Below, one piece after another: positions 25,114 through 33,799 of a stretch of 64,000 nucleotides of DNA. Within the stretch, counting starts at the first letter, position 1, and the number at the start of each line of letters is the position of its first letter. The position numbers and the translations under genes are program-made. Under the pieces are notes generated by a model that searched no databases, was not told the origin of the DNA, and saw nothing but the letters and a program-made list of their open reading frames with translations. Source of the stretch: Kuafuiihalomonas sp039024635 (lineage in GTDB: Bacteria; Myxococcota; Kuafuiibacteriia; Kuafuiibacteriales; Kuafuiibacteriaceae); assembly GCA_039024635.1 (NCBI GenBank), contig JBCCQA010000002.1:186001-250000 (forward strand), written 5' to 3'.

Positions 25114-26640
25114 GTGGAGTCCTTGGTGGCGAGGACGATGCTCGGTTCTTACGAGCTCCTGGTCCGTCTGGCGACGGGAGGCGCAGCCAACGTCTTCCTA
25201 GCGCTGGACGGCCGGACGGGGGGCTTCGTCGCGCTCAAGGTCCTTCTCCCTAGTCTCGCCAAGAATGAAGACTTCCTACGGATGTTCTTCACCGAGGCTC
25301 GGGTCGCTGCCCAGCTGCGTCATCCCAACATCGTCACCATCTCGGGTTTCGGCGAAGTGGAGGGCGTTCATGCCCTTGCGATGGAGTACGTCTTCGGGGC
25401 CAGCCTGGCCCAAGTGCTCCGGGCTTCGGCTCGAGCCAAGCAGCCCCTCTCCGTCGGGGTCATCTTGGCCATCGTCGCCAAGGTCTGTGACGCCTTGGAG
25501 TACGCGCACGGGGCAGCCGACGAAAAGGGTCGTTCCCTCAAGCTCGTCCACCGAGACGTGACGCCTCAGAACATTCTGGTCGGTTTCAATGGCGTGCCCA
25601 AGCTCACCGACTTCGGGATCGCCAAGGCGACCGATCGAGGCTGGGAGACCAAGGCCGGCATCGTCAAGGGCAAGTTCTCTTACATGTCGCCCGAGCAGGC
25701 CCAAGGGGACGCGCTCGACCGTCGCAGCGACGTCTTCAGCTTGGGCATCGTCTTGTGGGAGGCACTGACCGGTCAGGACTTGTTCAAGGGAGGCTCCCCG
25801 AGTGAGGTGCTCGGGGCCATTCGCAAGCAGACCATTCCAGCGCCCAGCGAAGTCGTTCCTGGACTGACCCGAGTGGTGGACCCCATCGTCAGCAAAGCGC
25901 TTCAGCGCCATTCGCGACTTCGCTATCCGAGCGCAGCTGCGATGGCCCAAGAGATCCGAGAGCTGATCGAGCGAGCCGGCATGCGCCTCGACGAGGCCGC
26001 AGTCTCGAAGGAGCTTGCAGGTGTCTACGGGGAGACCATCCTGACCCGAGGGCGAGCGCTCCGCAGGGCGATGAAGAGCCGCATCGAGCCCCGAGAGCTG
26101 GCGGAGGCCTTGGAAGCCCACCCCATCGAAGCCCATCATCTTCCCCATCGAAGTTCGAGTTCGCTCGGGTCTTCGCCGCGCAGCGCCCAGTGGGAGCCGG
26201 CCCCTGAGGATGCACTCTTGGCCCAGGTCGGTACCGACGACATTCGCAGCGATGCCTTGGTGAAGCTCTTGGGCATCGAAGAAGCGCGTGGACCCTCACC
26301 GGAAGGCTGGGTGGCAGGTTCGGCCGAGGTCGCCGAGGACAGCATCGTTCCCGAGCTACGAACCCTCTCCGCCGAAGCCCCCGAGCACGTGGACAGCGAG
26401 CCGCCGCCCATCCTGGCCACCGATCCGGAGTCCGCCCCCATCGGAGGTGCGGCCGTGTCCCGAGACCTTCAGGTGCCGTCGGAGGTGTCCGAAGCCGCGC
26501 TGCACGATCACGAGGCGTCGCCCATGGAGCCGTTGACGGGCCTGAGTCCGTCGACCTTGGTTCTCAGCCCTCTCCAGGCCGGACTGGCTGCTTTGGCCTG
26601 CGGTCTGGTCGGTTTCCTTTTGGGAGCCCTTCTTCTGTAA
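25114..26640 (+). CDS. Tail-anchored Ser/Thr protein kinase
   Basis: Residues about 10-280 are a Hanks-type kinase with intact motifs: LATGGAANVFLA, VALKVLL, HRDVTPQNILV, DFGIAK and the SPEQ form of the APE motif. The kinase is followed by an acidic, low-complexity segment and a single hydrophobic helix at the extreme C-terminus (AGLAALACGLVGFLLGALLL), so the enzyme is tail-anchored with its catalytic domain in the cytoplasm. No extracellular sensor is present. GTG at 25114 follows a weak purine stretch. Probably co-transcribed with the M50-like gene. Confidence 0.92.
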   Translation: MESLVARTMLGSYELLVRLATGGAANVFLALDGRTGGFVALKVLLPSLAKNEDFLRMFFTEARVAAQLRHPNIVTISGFGEVEGVHALAMEYVFGASLAQVLRASARAKQPLSVGVILAIVAKVCDALEYAHGAADEKGRSLKLVHRDVTPQNILVGFNGVPKLTDFGIAKATDRGWETKAGIVKGKFSYMSPEQAQGDALDRRSDVFSLGIVLWEALTGQDLFKGGSPSEVLGAIRKQTIPAPSEVVPGLTRVVDPIVSKALQRHSRLRYPSAAAMAQEIRELIERAGMRLDEAAVSKELAGVYGETILTRGRALRRAMKSRIEPRELAEALEAHPIEAHHLPHRSSSSLGSSPRSAQWEPAPEDALLAQVGTDDIRSDALVKLLGIEEARGPSPEGWVAGSAEVAEDSIVPELRTLSAEAPEHVDSEPPPILATDPESAPIGGAAVSRDLQVPSEVSEAALHDHEASPMEPLTGLSPSTLVLSPLQAGLAALACGLVGFLLGALLL

Positions 26641-26650
26641 GAGCGCGGGT

Positions 26651-27034
26651 TCAGAAGAATCTGCTGACCAGGGCAAGCTCGAGCTGACCAAGGAAGGCCG
26701 TCCCTAGACCCCCGATGACCACCAGGATCATCGCTCCGTGGAGGCTTGCCGTCACGACGGCTCGTGACAGGCTGGTTTGGTAGATGATCTTGATGCTCCA
26801 GGTGTGGGCCACCAGAAGAAGGGGCGGGACGGTGAGGGCGGCGACCAGGGTACCGTGGGCTCCCAACCACTGAATCGGCCACCAGAGGGCGCCCATGCAC
26901 AGCGTTTGGGCCAGAGCGTCGTCCCAACCCGGGTCGCGGCCGGGTCGCGTGAGTTGGGTCGTAAGTCTCAGCAAGAGGGCCCAGAGGCCAGCGACGAGTC
27001 CAAGAGCCCACCACACCTGCATGACGGCGCGCAC
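26651..27034 (-). CDS. Small integral membrane protein
   Basis: The 127-residue product has four hydrophobic segments: WWALGLVAGLWALLLRL, CMGALWWPIQWLG, LVAALTVPPLLLVAHTW and AMILVVIGGLGTAFLG. Start is ATG at 27034, or at 27022 (MQVWW). No family is recognised. It is convergent with the kinase gene, whose stop lies 10 bases away, and about 100 bases from the M2 peptidase stop. Confidence 0.6.
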   Translation of the reverse strand: MRAVMQVWWALGLVAGLWALLLRLTTQLTRPGRDPGWDDALAQTLCMGALWWPIQWLGAHGTLVAALTVPPLLLVAHTWSIKIIYQTSLSRAVVTASLHGAMILVVIGGLGTAFLGQLELALVSRFF

Positions 27035-27135
27035 AGTGCGACGCAGGTCACGCTGAGCGCAAGACCCGGAGTCTCACATTTGAGCTTTGTCACGAGCTCC
27101 GCAGGCTCCAGTTTTCAGACCTGGTCAGATCTGAA

Positions 27136-28959
27136 TCACCAGCCGCAGGTTTGGCCTTGGTTGGCCTCTTCCAGCCAGCTCAGCAAGGGCTGGAAGTAGG
27201 CGATGAGGGCCCTGCCGTCCATCTCCCGCTGTCCGGTAATGGCCTCCAGGGCTTCGGGCCAAGGCTTGCTCATGCCCAGCGCTAGCATCGCCTTCATGCG
27301 GTTTCCAGCCTCCTCACTGCCGTAGATGGAGCAGGTGTAGAGCGGACCCTCGTGGCCGGATGCCTTGCAAAGGGCCTCATGAAACTGAAATTGCAGCACG
27401 CGAGCCAGGAAGTAGCGGGTGTAGGGTACGTTGGACGGGATGTGATACTTCGCCCCGGGGTCGAAGGCATCGGCTGGCCGCGCGATTGGGGGCTCGATGC
27501 CCTGATACTTCAGCCGCAGTTTCCACCAGTCCTGATTGTAGCTCTCCGGATCCGTCTCGCCGGCGAACACGTTCCACCGCCACTCGTCGATCAGCTTCCC
27601 GAAGGGAAGGAAAGCTATCTTGTCCAAGGCCTCCTTCATTTGCAGGTTGATCAAGGCTTCTCGAGTTCGGGAGACCTCACCCAGGATCCCGGCTTCCTTC
27701 AGGTAGCCGGGCGTCACCGACAGAGCCAAGGTGTCGCCGATGCCTTCGTGAAAACCGTCATGCGCACCCCCCTGATAGAGAATCGGGAGCTTGTGGTAGT
27801 AGTTGTAGTAGTAATTGTGTCCGAGCTCGTGGTGGATCGTGATCAGATCTTCCTCCGTAGGTCGGATGCACATCTTGATGCGAAGGTCGTTGTTGCTCGT
27901 CACGTCCCAGGCTGAGGCGTGACAGACGACGTCCCGGTCCCGAGGTTGGGTGAACTGTGAGCGCTCGTAGAAGCTCTCAGGCAAGGCGTCCATGCCCAGC
28001 GAGGTGAAGAAGCGTTCGCCGAGCCGGACCATCTGGAGAGCGTCGTAGCCTTTGCGCTGGAGGGCCGAGGTGACGTCCAAGTTGGAGGCGCCGGGATAGG
28101 GCGCGACGAGGGGGTAGATGTTGCCCCATTCCTGGGCCCACATGTTGCCGAGGAGGTGAGCTGGGATTGGGCCCTTTGGATCGACCTTGTCGGCTCCGTA
28201 GTGCTCGACCAGCTTGCTGCGCACGTAGCAGTGCAGCGCCTCGTAGAGCGGAGACATCTGGTTCCAAAGCCGCTCGACCTCGTAGGCGAAAGCGTCGGTC
28301 TTCATGTCGTAGCCGCTTCGCCAAAGCTCTCCCAGGTCTGGGAATCCGATGTCACCTGCGCCTTCGTTGGCGAGGCCGACGAACTCTTCGTAGAGCGGCT
28401 TCATGGGCGAAGAGATGGTGCGCCAGCCGCTCCAAGCTTGGAGGAGCTCGTCGTAGTCCCGACTCTCGGCCATGGTCTTGCTCAGCTGGCCGAGGTCTCT
28501 GCAGTCCTCCCCTTCGCAGACCTTTCCCTTTCCGTAGATGCTCTCTAGGCGCGCGGCGAGGGTGGTCAAGCGGGCGCGCTTCTTGGCGTCGCTCGGAGCG
28601 GGGAGGCTCTGCATGGTCTTCAGGATGTGGATCTTGCGTGCGGTGTCGGCGTCCAGCTCGAGGCCATCGAAGCGGGCCGCCTCCTTGATCACCTTGCTTT
28701 GATAAGCAAGCACCTGGTCGTGGAACTTGGCCGCCAAGATCTCGGTGTCGTGGGTGATGTAGGTTGCCTTGATCCACTCAGCCCGCGCGTAGTCGGTGTA
28801 GAGGTCGCGAAGGTCCGTATCGACACGATCGACGAAGGCCTTGGCCTCGGCCGCGGTGGGGGCCGACGTCGCCTCGCTTCCTGAGCCTGTGGGCGTTGCG
28901 CAAGCCCACGCCACGGAAACGGGGACCGCCCAGAGTGTCGTCCAATTGCATCTCGCCAT
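27136..28959 (-). CDS. M2-family peptidyl-dipeptidase (ACE-like) lipoprotein
   Basis: The 607-residue protein matches angiotensin-converting-enzyme-type metallopeptidases, which remove C-terminal dipeptides. The zinc motif is IHHELGHNYYYNYY (HEXXH) and the third ligand Glu is in GFHEGIGDTLALS about 24 residues later. Other family signatures are VCHASAWD, KMCIRPTEEDL and YFLARVLQFQFHEALC. The N-terminus has a lipobox-like SVAWACATP, so it is probably lipid-anchored in the periplasm or outer membrane. It is divergent from hrpB with 88 bases between starts. Confidence 0.93.
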   Translation of the reverse strand: MARCNWTTLWAVPVSVAWACATPTGSGSEATSAPTAAEAKAFVDRVDTDLRDLYTDYARAEWIKATYITHDTEILAAKFHDQVLAYQSKVIKEAARFDGLELDADTARKIHILKTMQSLPAPSDAKKRARLTTLAARLESIYGKGKVCEGEDCRDLGQLSKTMAESRDYDELLQAWSGWRTISSPMKPLYEEFVGLANEGAGDIGFPDLGELWRSGYDMKTDAFAYEVERLWNQMSPLYEALHCYVRSKLVEHYGADKVDPKGPIPAHLLGNMWAQEWGNIYPLVAPYPGASNLDVTSALQRKGYDALQMVRLGERFFTSLGMDALPESFYERSQFTQPRDRDVVCHASAWDVTSNNDLRIKMCIRPTEEDLITIHHELGHNYYYNYYHKLPILYQGGAHDGFHEGIGDTLALSVTPGYLKEAGILGEVSRTREALINLQMKEALDKIAFLPFGKLIDEWRWNVFAGETDPESYNQDWWKLRLKYQGIEPPIARPADAFDPGAKYHIPSNVPYTRYFLARVLQFQFHEALCKASGHEGPLYTCSIYGSEEAGNRMKAMLALGMSKPWPEALEAITGQREMDGRALIAYFQPLLSWLEEANQGQTCGW

Positions 28960-29047
28960 GGGTCCGGGGACCTACACCAGGCCTCGGCTGCCTGTCATGG
29001 CAAAGCGCGGTCGCCCCCGACGACGCGTCGCGATAGGACGAAGCTCG

Positions 29048-31492
29048 ATGCGTGGACTTCCCGTGGATGGTGCTCTGGGCGAGGTCCAGGCCGCGGTGAA
29101 GGCGGGCAACCTACTCGTCACCGCCCCGCCCGGATCCGGCAAGACGACCCGAGTCCCGTGGGCGGTTCAGGAGGCTCTGGGCGGCCAAGTCCTCGTCCTC
29201 GAGCCCCGTCGCCTGGCCGCCAGAATGGCCAGTCGCTTCATGGCGCGCTCCGTCGGTGAGTCTGTGGGGGACCGAGTCGGTCTCGTGACCCGACACGAGC
29301 GCAAAGAAGGGCGAGCGCTCGTCGTCATGACCGAGGGCGTCCTCGTGCGTCGTCTGGAAAGCCAGCCCGAGCTCCCGGGCGTGAGTGCCGTCATCCTCGA
29401 CGAGTTTCACGAGCGCTCGGTCCAGCTCGACCTGTCGGCGGCACTCCTGAGGGAAGTGCAGGATGCTCTGCGACCCGATCTTCGAATCGTCGTCATGTCG
29501 GCCACCATCGATCCGGAGCCGGTCCGACGCTTCTTTGCGCCCTGCGCTTGGGTCCAGGCCGAAGGTCGCCCGCAGCCCCTGCGGATCGAGCATGACCCGG
29601 TGGATGCTCGCGAGCCGAGCGAGGTGGCGCGCGCCCTTCGGCGGACGGCCAAGAGGGCCGAGGGGGACATCTTGGTGTTCTTGCCCGGGGTGCCCGAGAT
29701 CGAGGCCGTTCGACGAGCGCTGGGCGCCGAGCCCGGGGGGCGACAAGTGGTCGGCCTTCACGGCGGACTCTCGGCCCAAGCCCAGGACGAAGCGGTGCGC
29801 CCCGGGACGCGCGCTCGGATCATTCTCTCGACCAACGTGGCCGAGTCCTCGGTGACCGTGCCGGGCGTACGCTGCGTCGTGGACTCAGGGTGGGTGAAGC
29901 AGGCCGAGTACGATCCCGGTCGGGGGGTGGACAGCCTCGTACTCCGGAAGGCCGGACGCTTCAGCGCCGACCAGCGCGCGGGGCGAGCCGCTCGGGAGGG
30001 CCCTGGCCTCGCGGTCCGGCTGTGGCCAGCCCAAGAACAACGACCCCAGTCCGATCGGGCCGAGATCCATCGTGTCGACCTCGCACCGGCTCTGTTGAGC
30101 GTCCTCGCCTGGTCCCCGATGGATCCCAACGAGTTCCCTTGGTTCGAAGCCCCGGAGTCTGGGCGCATTGGGTCGGGGGTCGACCTTCTCCGTCGTCTGG
30201 CATTGGTGGATGGATGGCGTCTGAGTGAGCTGGGTGGACGGGTGGCTCGATGGCCGCTCCATCCGCGATGGGGCGTGGTCTTGGAAAGAGCGGACGAGCT
30301 CGGGGTCCTGGAGCTCGCGTTGGACCAAGTCGCGGTCGCCGATGGGCGAGAGGTGCTGCGCAGCCCCGGCGGCCTTTCGGATCAGGTGGGCGACAGCGAC
30401 CTCGAACTTCGGTCCCTCGCCGTGTTCGAAGGCCTTGGGGAAGTCTTGGAAGGGGCGGCCGCGGAGGCCCGTCGTGTGCGCGCTCAGCTCGCCCGACAGG
30501 GTCGTCGCGCGCCGGGTGGTCGGATCCGGGGGGAGGCCGAGGTGCGTCGCGCCATCCTCGCCGGTTTTCCGGATCGTGTGGGCATGCGGCGGGGACCGTC
30601 GATTCAGCTCGCCTTTGGCGGGGGGGCCGCCGCCGATCCCCGCTCGGTCGTCAAGCGCGATGGTCTGCTTGTCGCGCTGGACGTGGGTCGAGGCCCGAAG
30701 GAGAGCAAGGCCCGCCTCCGCATGGCGGTCGCCATCGAAGAGGCTTGGCTGTCGGGGACCGAAGTCGAGGCCGGGGCGCACTTTGATCCCAAGTCCGAGC
30801 GCGTCGAGGCCGAGGAGCACCGGCGCTACGGAGCCCTCATTTTGTCTCGTCGGCCGAGCCTTTCGCCCGACCCTGAAGCCATCCGGCTTGCGCTCGTCGA
30901 AGCGGCCGAGCGGCATCTCGACCGAGCGCTTCCTTGGACGCCTGAGCTCAGGAACTTCGTCCTGCGGCTTCGCCGCTGGGCGGAGGTCGATCCAGAGGCC
31001 GTGCCGGAAGGGGCCGTCCCCGAGGATGTTCGCCGCGCGCTTCTCCCAGAGCTGGCCTTCGGATCGAAGAGTTTCGCCGAACTTCGCCAGCGTGACCTGG
31101 TCCAAGCGTGGTGCGCGCGCTTCCCAGGATTGCGCCAGGCCTTGGACGCAGCCCTTCCCAACCGCTGGCGACTTCCGAGCGGCCGGAGCGCGGCTATCGC
31201 TCATCCAGAAGATGGTCCCCCTCGGCTCAGCGCACCCATCCAGGAGCTCTTTGGCATGACTGAGACGCCGCGGCTGGCGGGAGGGCGCCTGGCGCTCGCG
31301 GTCGAACTCCTCGCCCCCAACGGTCGGCCGGTCCAGCTGACCCAGGATCTGGCCAGCTTTTGGCGAGATACCTATGGCAAGGTGCGCAAGGACCTGCGTG
31401 GCCGCTACCCGAAGCACCACTGGCCCGAAACCCCCACCGCTCAGGACGCTGGGCCACTCGGCCGTCGTCGCGGTCGAGCCTCCCATGACTAG
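29048..31492 (+). CDS. hrpB: ATP-dependent helicase HrpB
   Basis: A DEAH/RHA-type helicase. Walker A APPGSGKTTRVP, the DExH box ILDEFHERSVQ, motif III VMSATIDPEPV and motif VI SADQRAGRAAREGPG are visible, and the HrpB-specific C-terminal region is present (PPRLSAPIQELFGM, NGRPVQLTQDLASFWRDTY). From ATG at 29048 the length is 814, as in E. coli HrpB. This start gives the family N-terminus LPVDGALGEV and has AGGACGAAG just upstream; ATG at 28997 is in frame but has no ribosome-binding site. Its cellular RNA substrate is not established. Confidence 0.93.
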   Translation: MRGLPVDGALGEVQAAVKAGNLLVTAPPGSGKTTRVPWAVQEALGGQVLVLEPRRLAARMASRFMARSVGESVGDRVGLVTRHERKEGRALVVMTEGVLVRRLESQPELPGVSAVILDEFHERSVQLDLSAALLREVQDALRPDLRIVVMSATIDPEPVRRFFAPCAWVQAEGRPQPLRIEHDPVDAREPSEVARALRRTAKRAEGDILVFLPGVPEIEAVRRALGAEPGGRQVVGLHGGLSAQAQDEAVRPGTRARIILSTNVAESSVTVPGVRCVVDSGWVKQAEYDPGRGVDSLVLRKAGRFSADQRAGRAAREGPGLAVRLWPAQEQRPQSDRAEIHRVDLAPALLSVLAWSPMDPNEFPWFEAPESGRIGSGVDLLRRLALVDGWRLSELGGRVARWPLHPRWGVVLERADELGVLELALDQVAVADGREVLRSPGGLSDQVGDSDLELRSLAVFEGLGEVLEGAAAEARRVRAQLARQGRRAPGGRIRGEAEVRRAILAGFPDRVGMRRGPSIQLAFGGGAAADPRSVVKRDGLLVALDVGRGPKESKARLRMAVAIEEAWLSGTEVEAGAHFDPKSERVEAEEHRRYGALILSRRPSLSPDPEAIRLALVEAAERHLDRALPWTPELRNFVLRLRRWAEVDPEAVPEGAVPEDVRRALLPELAFGSKSFAELRQRDLVQAWCARFPGLRQALDAALPNRWRLPSGRSAAIAHPEDGPPRLSAPIQELFGMTETPRLAGGRLALAVELLAPNGRPVQLTQDLASFWRDTYGKVRKDLRGRYPKHHWPETPTAQDAGPLGRRRGRASHD

Positions 31493-31558
31493 GTTGGTAT
31501 CTCTGGCGGAGCCGCTACCCAGTCCTCCTCGATGGTCATTCGCAGAAGCCGGGGGCAG

Positions 31559-32461
31559 TCATGGTGCCAACGCGTTTTGCCGTTCCACCCGGACGGGACC
31601 GTCGCTGGGCTTGGCGCTGAGCTGGTAGTGCGCGATCCGATAGTCCTTGGTCATCCACCGCGCGATCCACGGCGCGTACCGGGTGAGGACCCGGAAGATC
31701 GTCGGCATCCGGGCAACGATTTCATCGGGCGCGTCGCTGAAGGATTCGGCCGAGAGCAGCTTGATGCCCGGGTGCCAGTTTTCGGGTGAGCGTGCATCAT
31801 CGCAGCCCCAGGCGAACCATGCGCGGATGCCCATTCGCTTGCGCGACTTGGCCGCGTACTCGGGCGTTGCGAGCTTTGCGGCGGCCACGTCGGTGACGAG
31901 CCAGGCGGGTGAGCAGCGGGTGGTGATTTGAATGATCGCTTCTCGAACTACCGTTTCTTCGAGGTAGACCAGCACCGCCTCGGACAGGAAAAGGTACGGA
32001 CCTCCAGCGGCGAGGACCTGCTCGAGCCATGCCTGGTCGACCACGTTCCCCGCCAGCATCGTGCGGCGCTCTTCGTCTTCGAAGTAGCGCCGACGCAGTG
32101 CGATGCTGTCGGGGAGGTCCAGGTCGAACCAGGTCGCTTCGCCGTTGTCGAGCCGCTCGAAGCGGGTGTTCAGCCCGCATCCGATTTCTACGATAGTTCC
32201 GGCCGGGTAGTCGGCGAGAAAGCGCTCCGTGATGAGGTCGAACATTCGAGTACGCACGCATGCACCGGCCAGGATGGCCGGGTGTCTTCGCCACTTGTCG
32301 AAGTCGTAGTCGAGAGACTCGACGATCTCGACCGCTCGTGGGTCGTTCACCAGCCCGTTGGCTTTCTTGGTTTCCTCCGCTCGGGAGATCAACGGGATGA
32401 GCAGCGTCTCCTGTACCGCGCCGAGCTCGACCGTTTGTTTGGGTGAAGCTTCGTTCATCAC
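31559..32461 (-). CDS. LCM/TcmP-type SAM methyltransferase, probably iron-regulated
   Basis: The 300-residue protein belongs to the leucine carboxyl methyltransferase-like family (PF04072 type, which includes TcmP). TIVEIGCGLNTRFERLDNG is motif I, WFDLDLPDSIALRR the acidic motif II, and PYLFLSEAVLVYLEE the later SAM-fold strand. Such enzymes O-methylate small molecules; the substrate here is unknown. A near-perfect Fur box sits 14 bases upstream of the start, so expression should rise when iron is scarce. ATG at 32461 or 32458. The gene is convergent with hrpB. Confidence 0.85.
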   Translation of the reverse strand: MMNEASPKQTVELGAVQETLLIPLISRAEETKKANGLVNDPRAVEIVESLDYDFDKWRRHPAILAGACVRTRMFDLITERFLADYPAGTIVEIGCGLNTRFERLDNGEATWFDLDLPDSIALRRRYFEDEERRTMLAGNVVDQAWLEQVLAAGGPYLFLSEAVLVYLEETVVREAIIQITTRCSPAWLVTDVAAAKLATPEYAAKSRKRMGIRAWFAWGCDDARSPENWHPGIKLLSAESFSDAPDEIVARMPTIFRVLTRYAPWIARWMTKDYRIAHYQLSAKPSDGPVRVERQNALAP

Positions 32462-32475
32462 CCCGGCACTTTGTT

Positions 32476-32494
32476 GAGAATGATTATCAATATC
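32476..32494 (-). promoter_or_regulatory. Predicted Fur box
   Basis: Read on the minus strand the 19 bases are GATATTGATAATCATTCTC. This agrees with the classical Fur consensus GATAATGATAATCATTATC at 17 of 19 positions. It lies just upstream of the methyltransferase start. The central GATAAT could also be a -10 element, so Fur binding would block the promoter directly. The AT-rich core stands out in a GC-rich surrounding. Confidence 0.8.
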
Positions 32495-32590
32495 AAGCTG
32501 GTCGAAAGGTGAATGGCGCCTTTATTCGACGCCGCCCTGTCGGTGGCCATTCGCTTCGGCCGGTGTGAAAGCGCGCAGTCGGTTCCGGGA

Positions 32591-33376
32591 TTAGTCACTC
32601 TGATCGACGATACGCAGGAGCTGAAGGCCGAGAACCGGCCACGCTCGGGGCTGAGCGAGGCGGCGCATGAACCAGGCGGGGCTTTCGTCGACCACCTGAG
32701 AACGGGCGGTGGAGGCATGGCGGAACCGGAGGCGCCCCTCCTTCTCAATCGTGAGCGCCTGGTGGGCCACGAGGTCGGGGGCCCCCGCCCAATCCATCTT
32801 GACCACGTTGATGACCAGACCCGCCTCCAAGCGCTTCGGGTCTAGGGCAGCGACCGGAACGTAGTGGATCTTGTGTCGGCCCAGAGGCAGGGCTTCAGCG
32901 GGAAGAACGAGGGTCTGCGCCAGGCGACGCTCGTCCCATCGGCGCTGGCTGAAGTCGAAGGCGAGGGCCTTCGTCGACGAGGGAAAGAGCTGCTGGGTGA
33001 CGTCCTGCAATACACCCTGCGCTATGAGCTCCGGCGTCCATTCCGAGGCCACGAAGTGGCGCCGGTCTTCGAAGTGGATTCTGCCGTCGCTGTAGCGGAC
33101 CCTGGCCAGGCGCAGGCCTAAGGATTCGGGTCCGCAGTCGGCAAGAGCCAGGGCCGTCTCGACGAAGGTCGTACAGTCGAAGGCGTCGAGCCGGGCCAGG
33201 GGGTCTGGGTCTGGCGAGCGACCAAGGCCCTCGCCGAGAGGTGAGAGAAGGTAGGGAACACCAAGGAGGGGCCGGGTGAGCTGTTCGACCCTCATGGCGA
33301 TGGGAGGGCGCGGCCGCGCACAGGCGTCGGCCGGCGGGAGACCGGTCAATAGGATCGAGACGAGCCAGCTCGTCAT
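32591..33376 (-). CDS. DUF1460 (amidase-like) secreted protein
   Basis: The 261-residue protein matches DUF1460, a papain-like NlpC/P60-related family of N-acetylmuramoyl-L-alanine amidase-like enzymes. LDAFDCTTFVETALAL contains the likely catalytic Cys, YSDGRIHFEDRRHFVASEW is family-typical, and VAHQALTIEKEGRLRFRHAS carries a conserved His. The N-terminus (SWLVSILLTGLPPADACA) is a probable signal peptide with a possible lipobox. Expected in the periplasm acting on peptidoglycan fragments. It is 130 bases upstream of the methyltransferase on the same strand, but the Fur box in between suggests separate transcription. Confidence 0.82.
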   Translation of the reverse strand: MTSWLVSILLTGLPPADACARPRPPIAMRVEQLTRPLLGVPYLLSPLGEGLGRSPDPDPLARLDAFDCTTFVETALALADCGPESLGLRLARVRYSDGRIHFEDRRHFVASEWTPELIAQGVLQDVTQQLFPSSTKALAFDFSQRRWDERRLAQTLVLPAEALPLGRHKIHYVPVAALDPKRLEAGLVINVVKMDWAGAPDLVAHQALTIEKEGRLRFRHASTARSQVVDESPAWFMRRLAQPRAWPVLGLQLLRIVDQSD

Positions 33377-33439
33377 CCAGCTTGGTCTAGCATGGGTCGC
33401 TGCCTTGATGGCGATCCAGCCCGGTGATAGCTCGAACGG

Positions 33440-33799
33440 GTGTGGCGCTGGGCTCTTCTGCTGATCGCGAGCTGCGGCCCGATCCAGACTACGACCGTCA
33501 TCGTCGATTCTGAGGCAGCCGTGGCTGCGGCCCGGCTCGCCCAGGCGGCGGAGCGGGCGCCCTACGAACTCGCTGCGGCCGAGGCTTACCTAGAGAAAGC
33601 ACGAGAAGAGCACGGGCGGGCTGACTTTGAGGACGCAGTCGATTTGGGTGAGCGGGCCCTACAGTGCGCCTGGGAAGCCTTGGCCAAGGCTGAGGGCCGG
33701 CAGGGCTCGGTCCAACCGCGGATCGAGGGACTCCAGTGTCGCCCGCGGGCCGAAACCACTCAGACCAGCAGCACCACTTCGGCGCAGGTGGTGAAGTGA
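33440..33799 (+). CDS. DUF4398-like lipoprotein
   Basis: The 119-residue protein has a lipobox (LLIASC) and a helical core AARLAQAAERAPYELAAAEA followed by YLEKAREEHGRADFEDAVDL, the DUF4398 pattern. In other genomes DUF4398 proteins are often encoded next to OmpA-domain proteins, as here. GTG start at 33440. The stop TGA shares its A with the ATG of the next gene, so the two are translated together. It is likely a periplasmic partner of the OmpA protein. Confidence 0.75.
   Translation: MWRWALLLIASCGPIQTTTVIVDSEAAVAAARLAQAAERAPYELAAAEAYLEKAREEHGRADFEDAVDLGERALQCAWEALAKAEGRQGSVQPRIEGLQCRPRAETTQTSSTTSAQVVK

Noticed and set aside
29885..31486. 533-residue minus-strand frame opposite hrpB
   Set aside because: It is a composition-driven shadow of a well-matched helicase; it has no recognisable motif.
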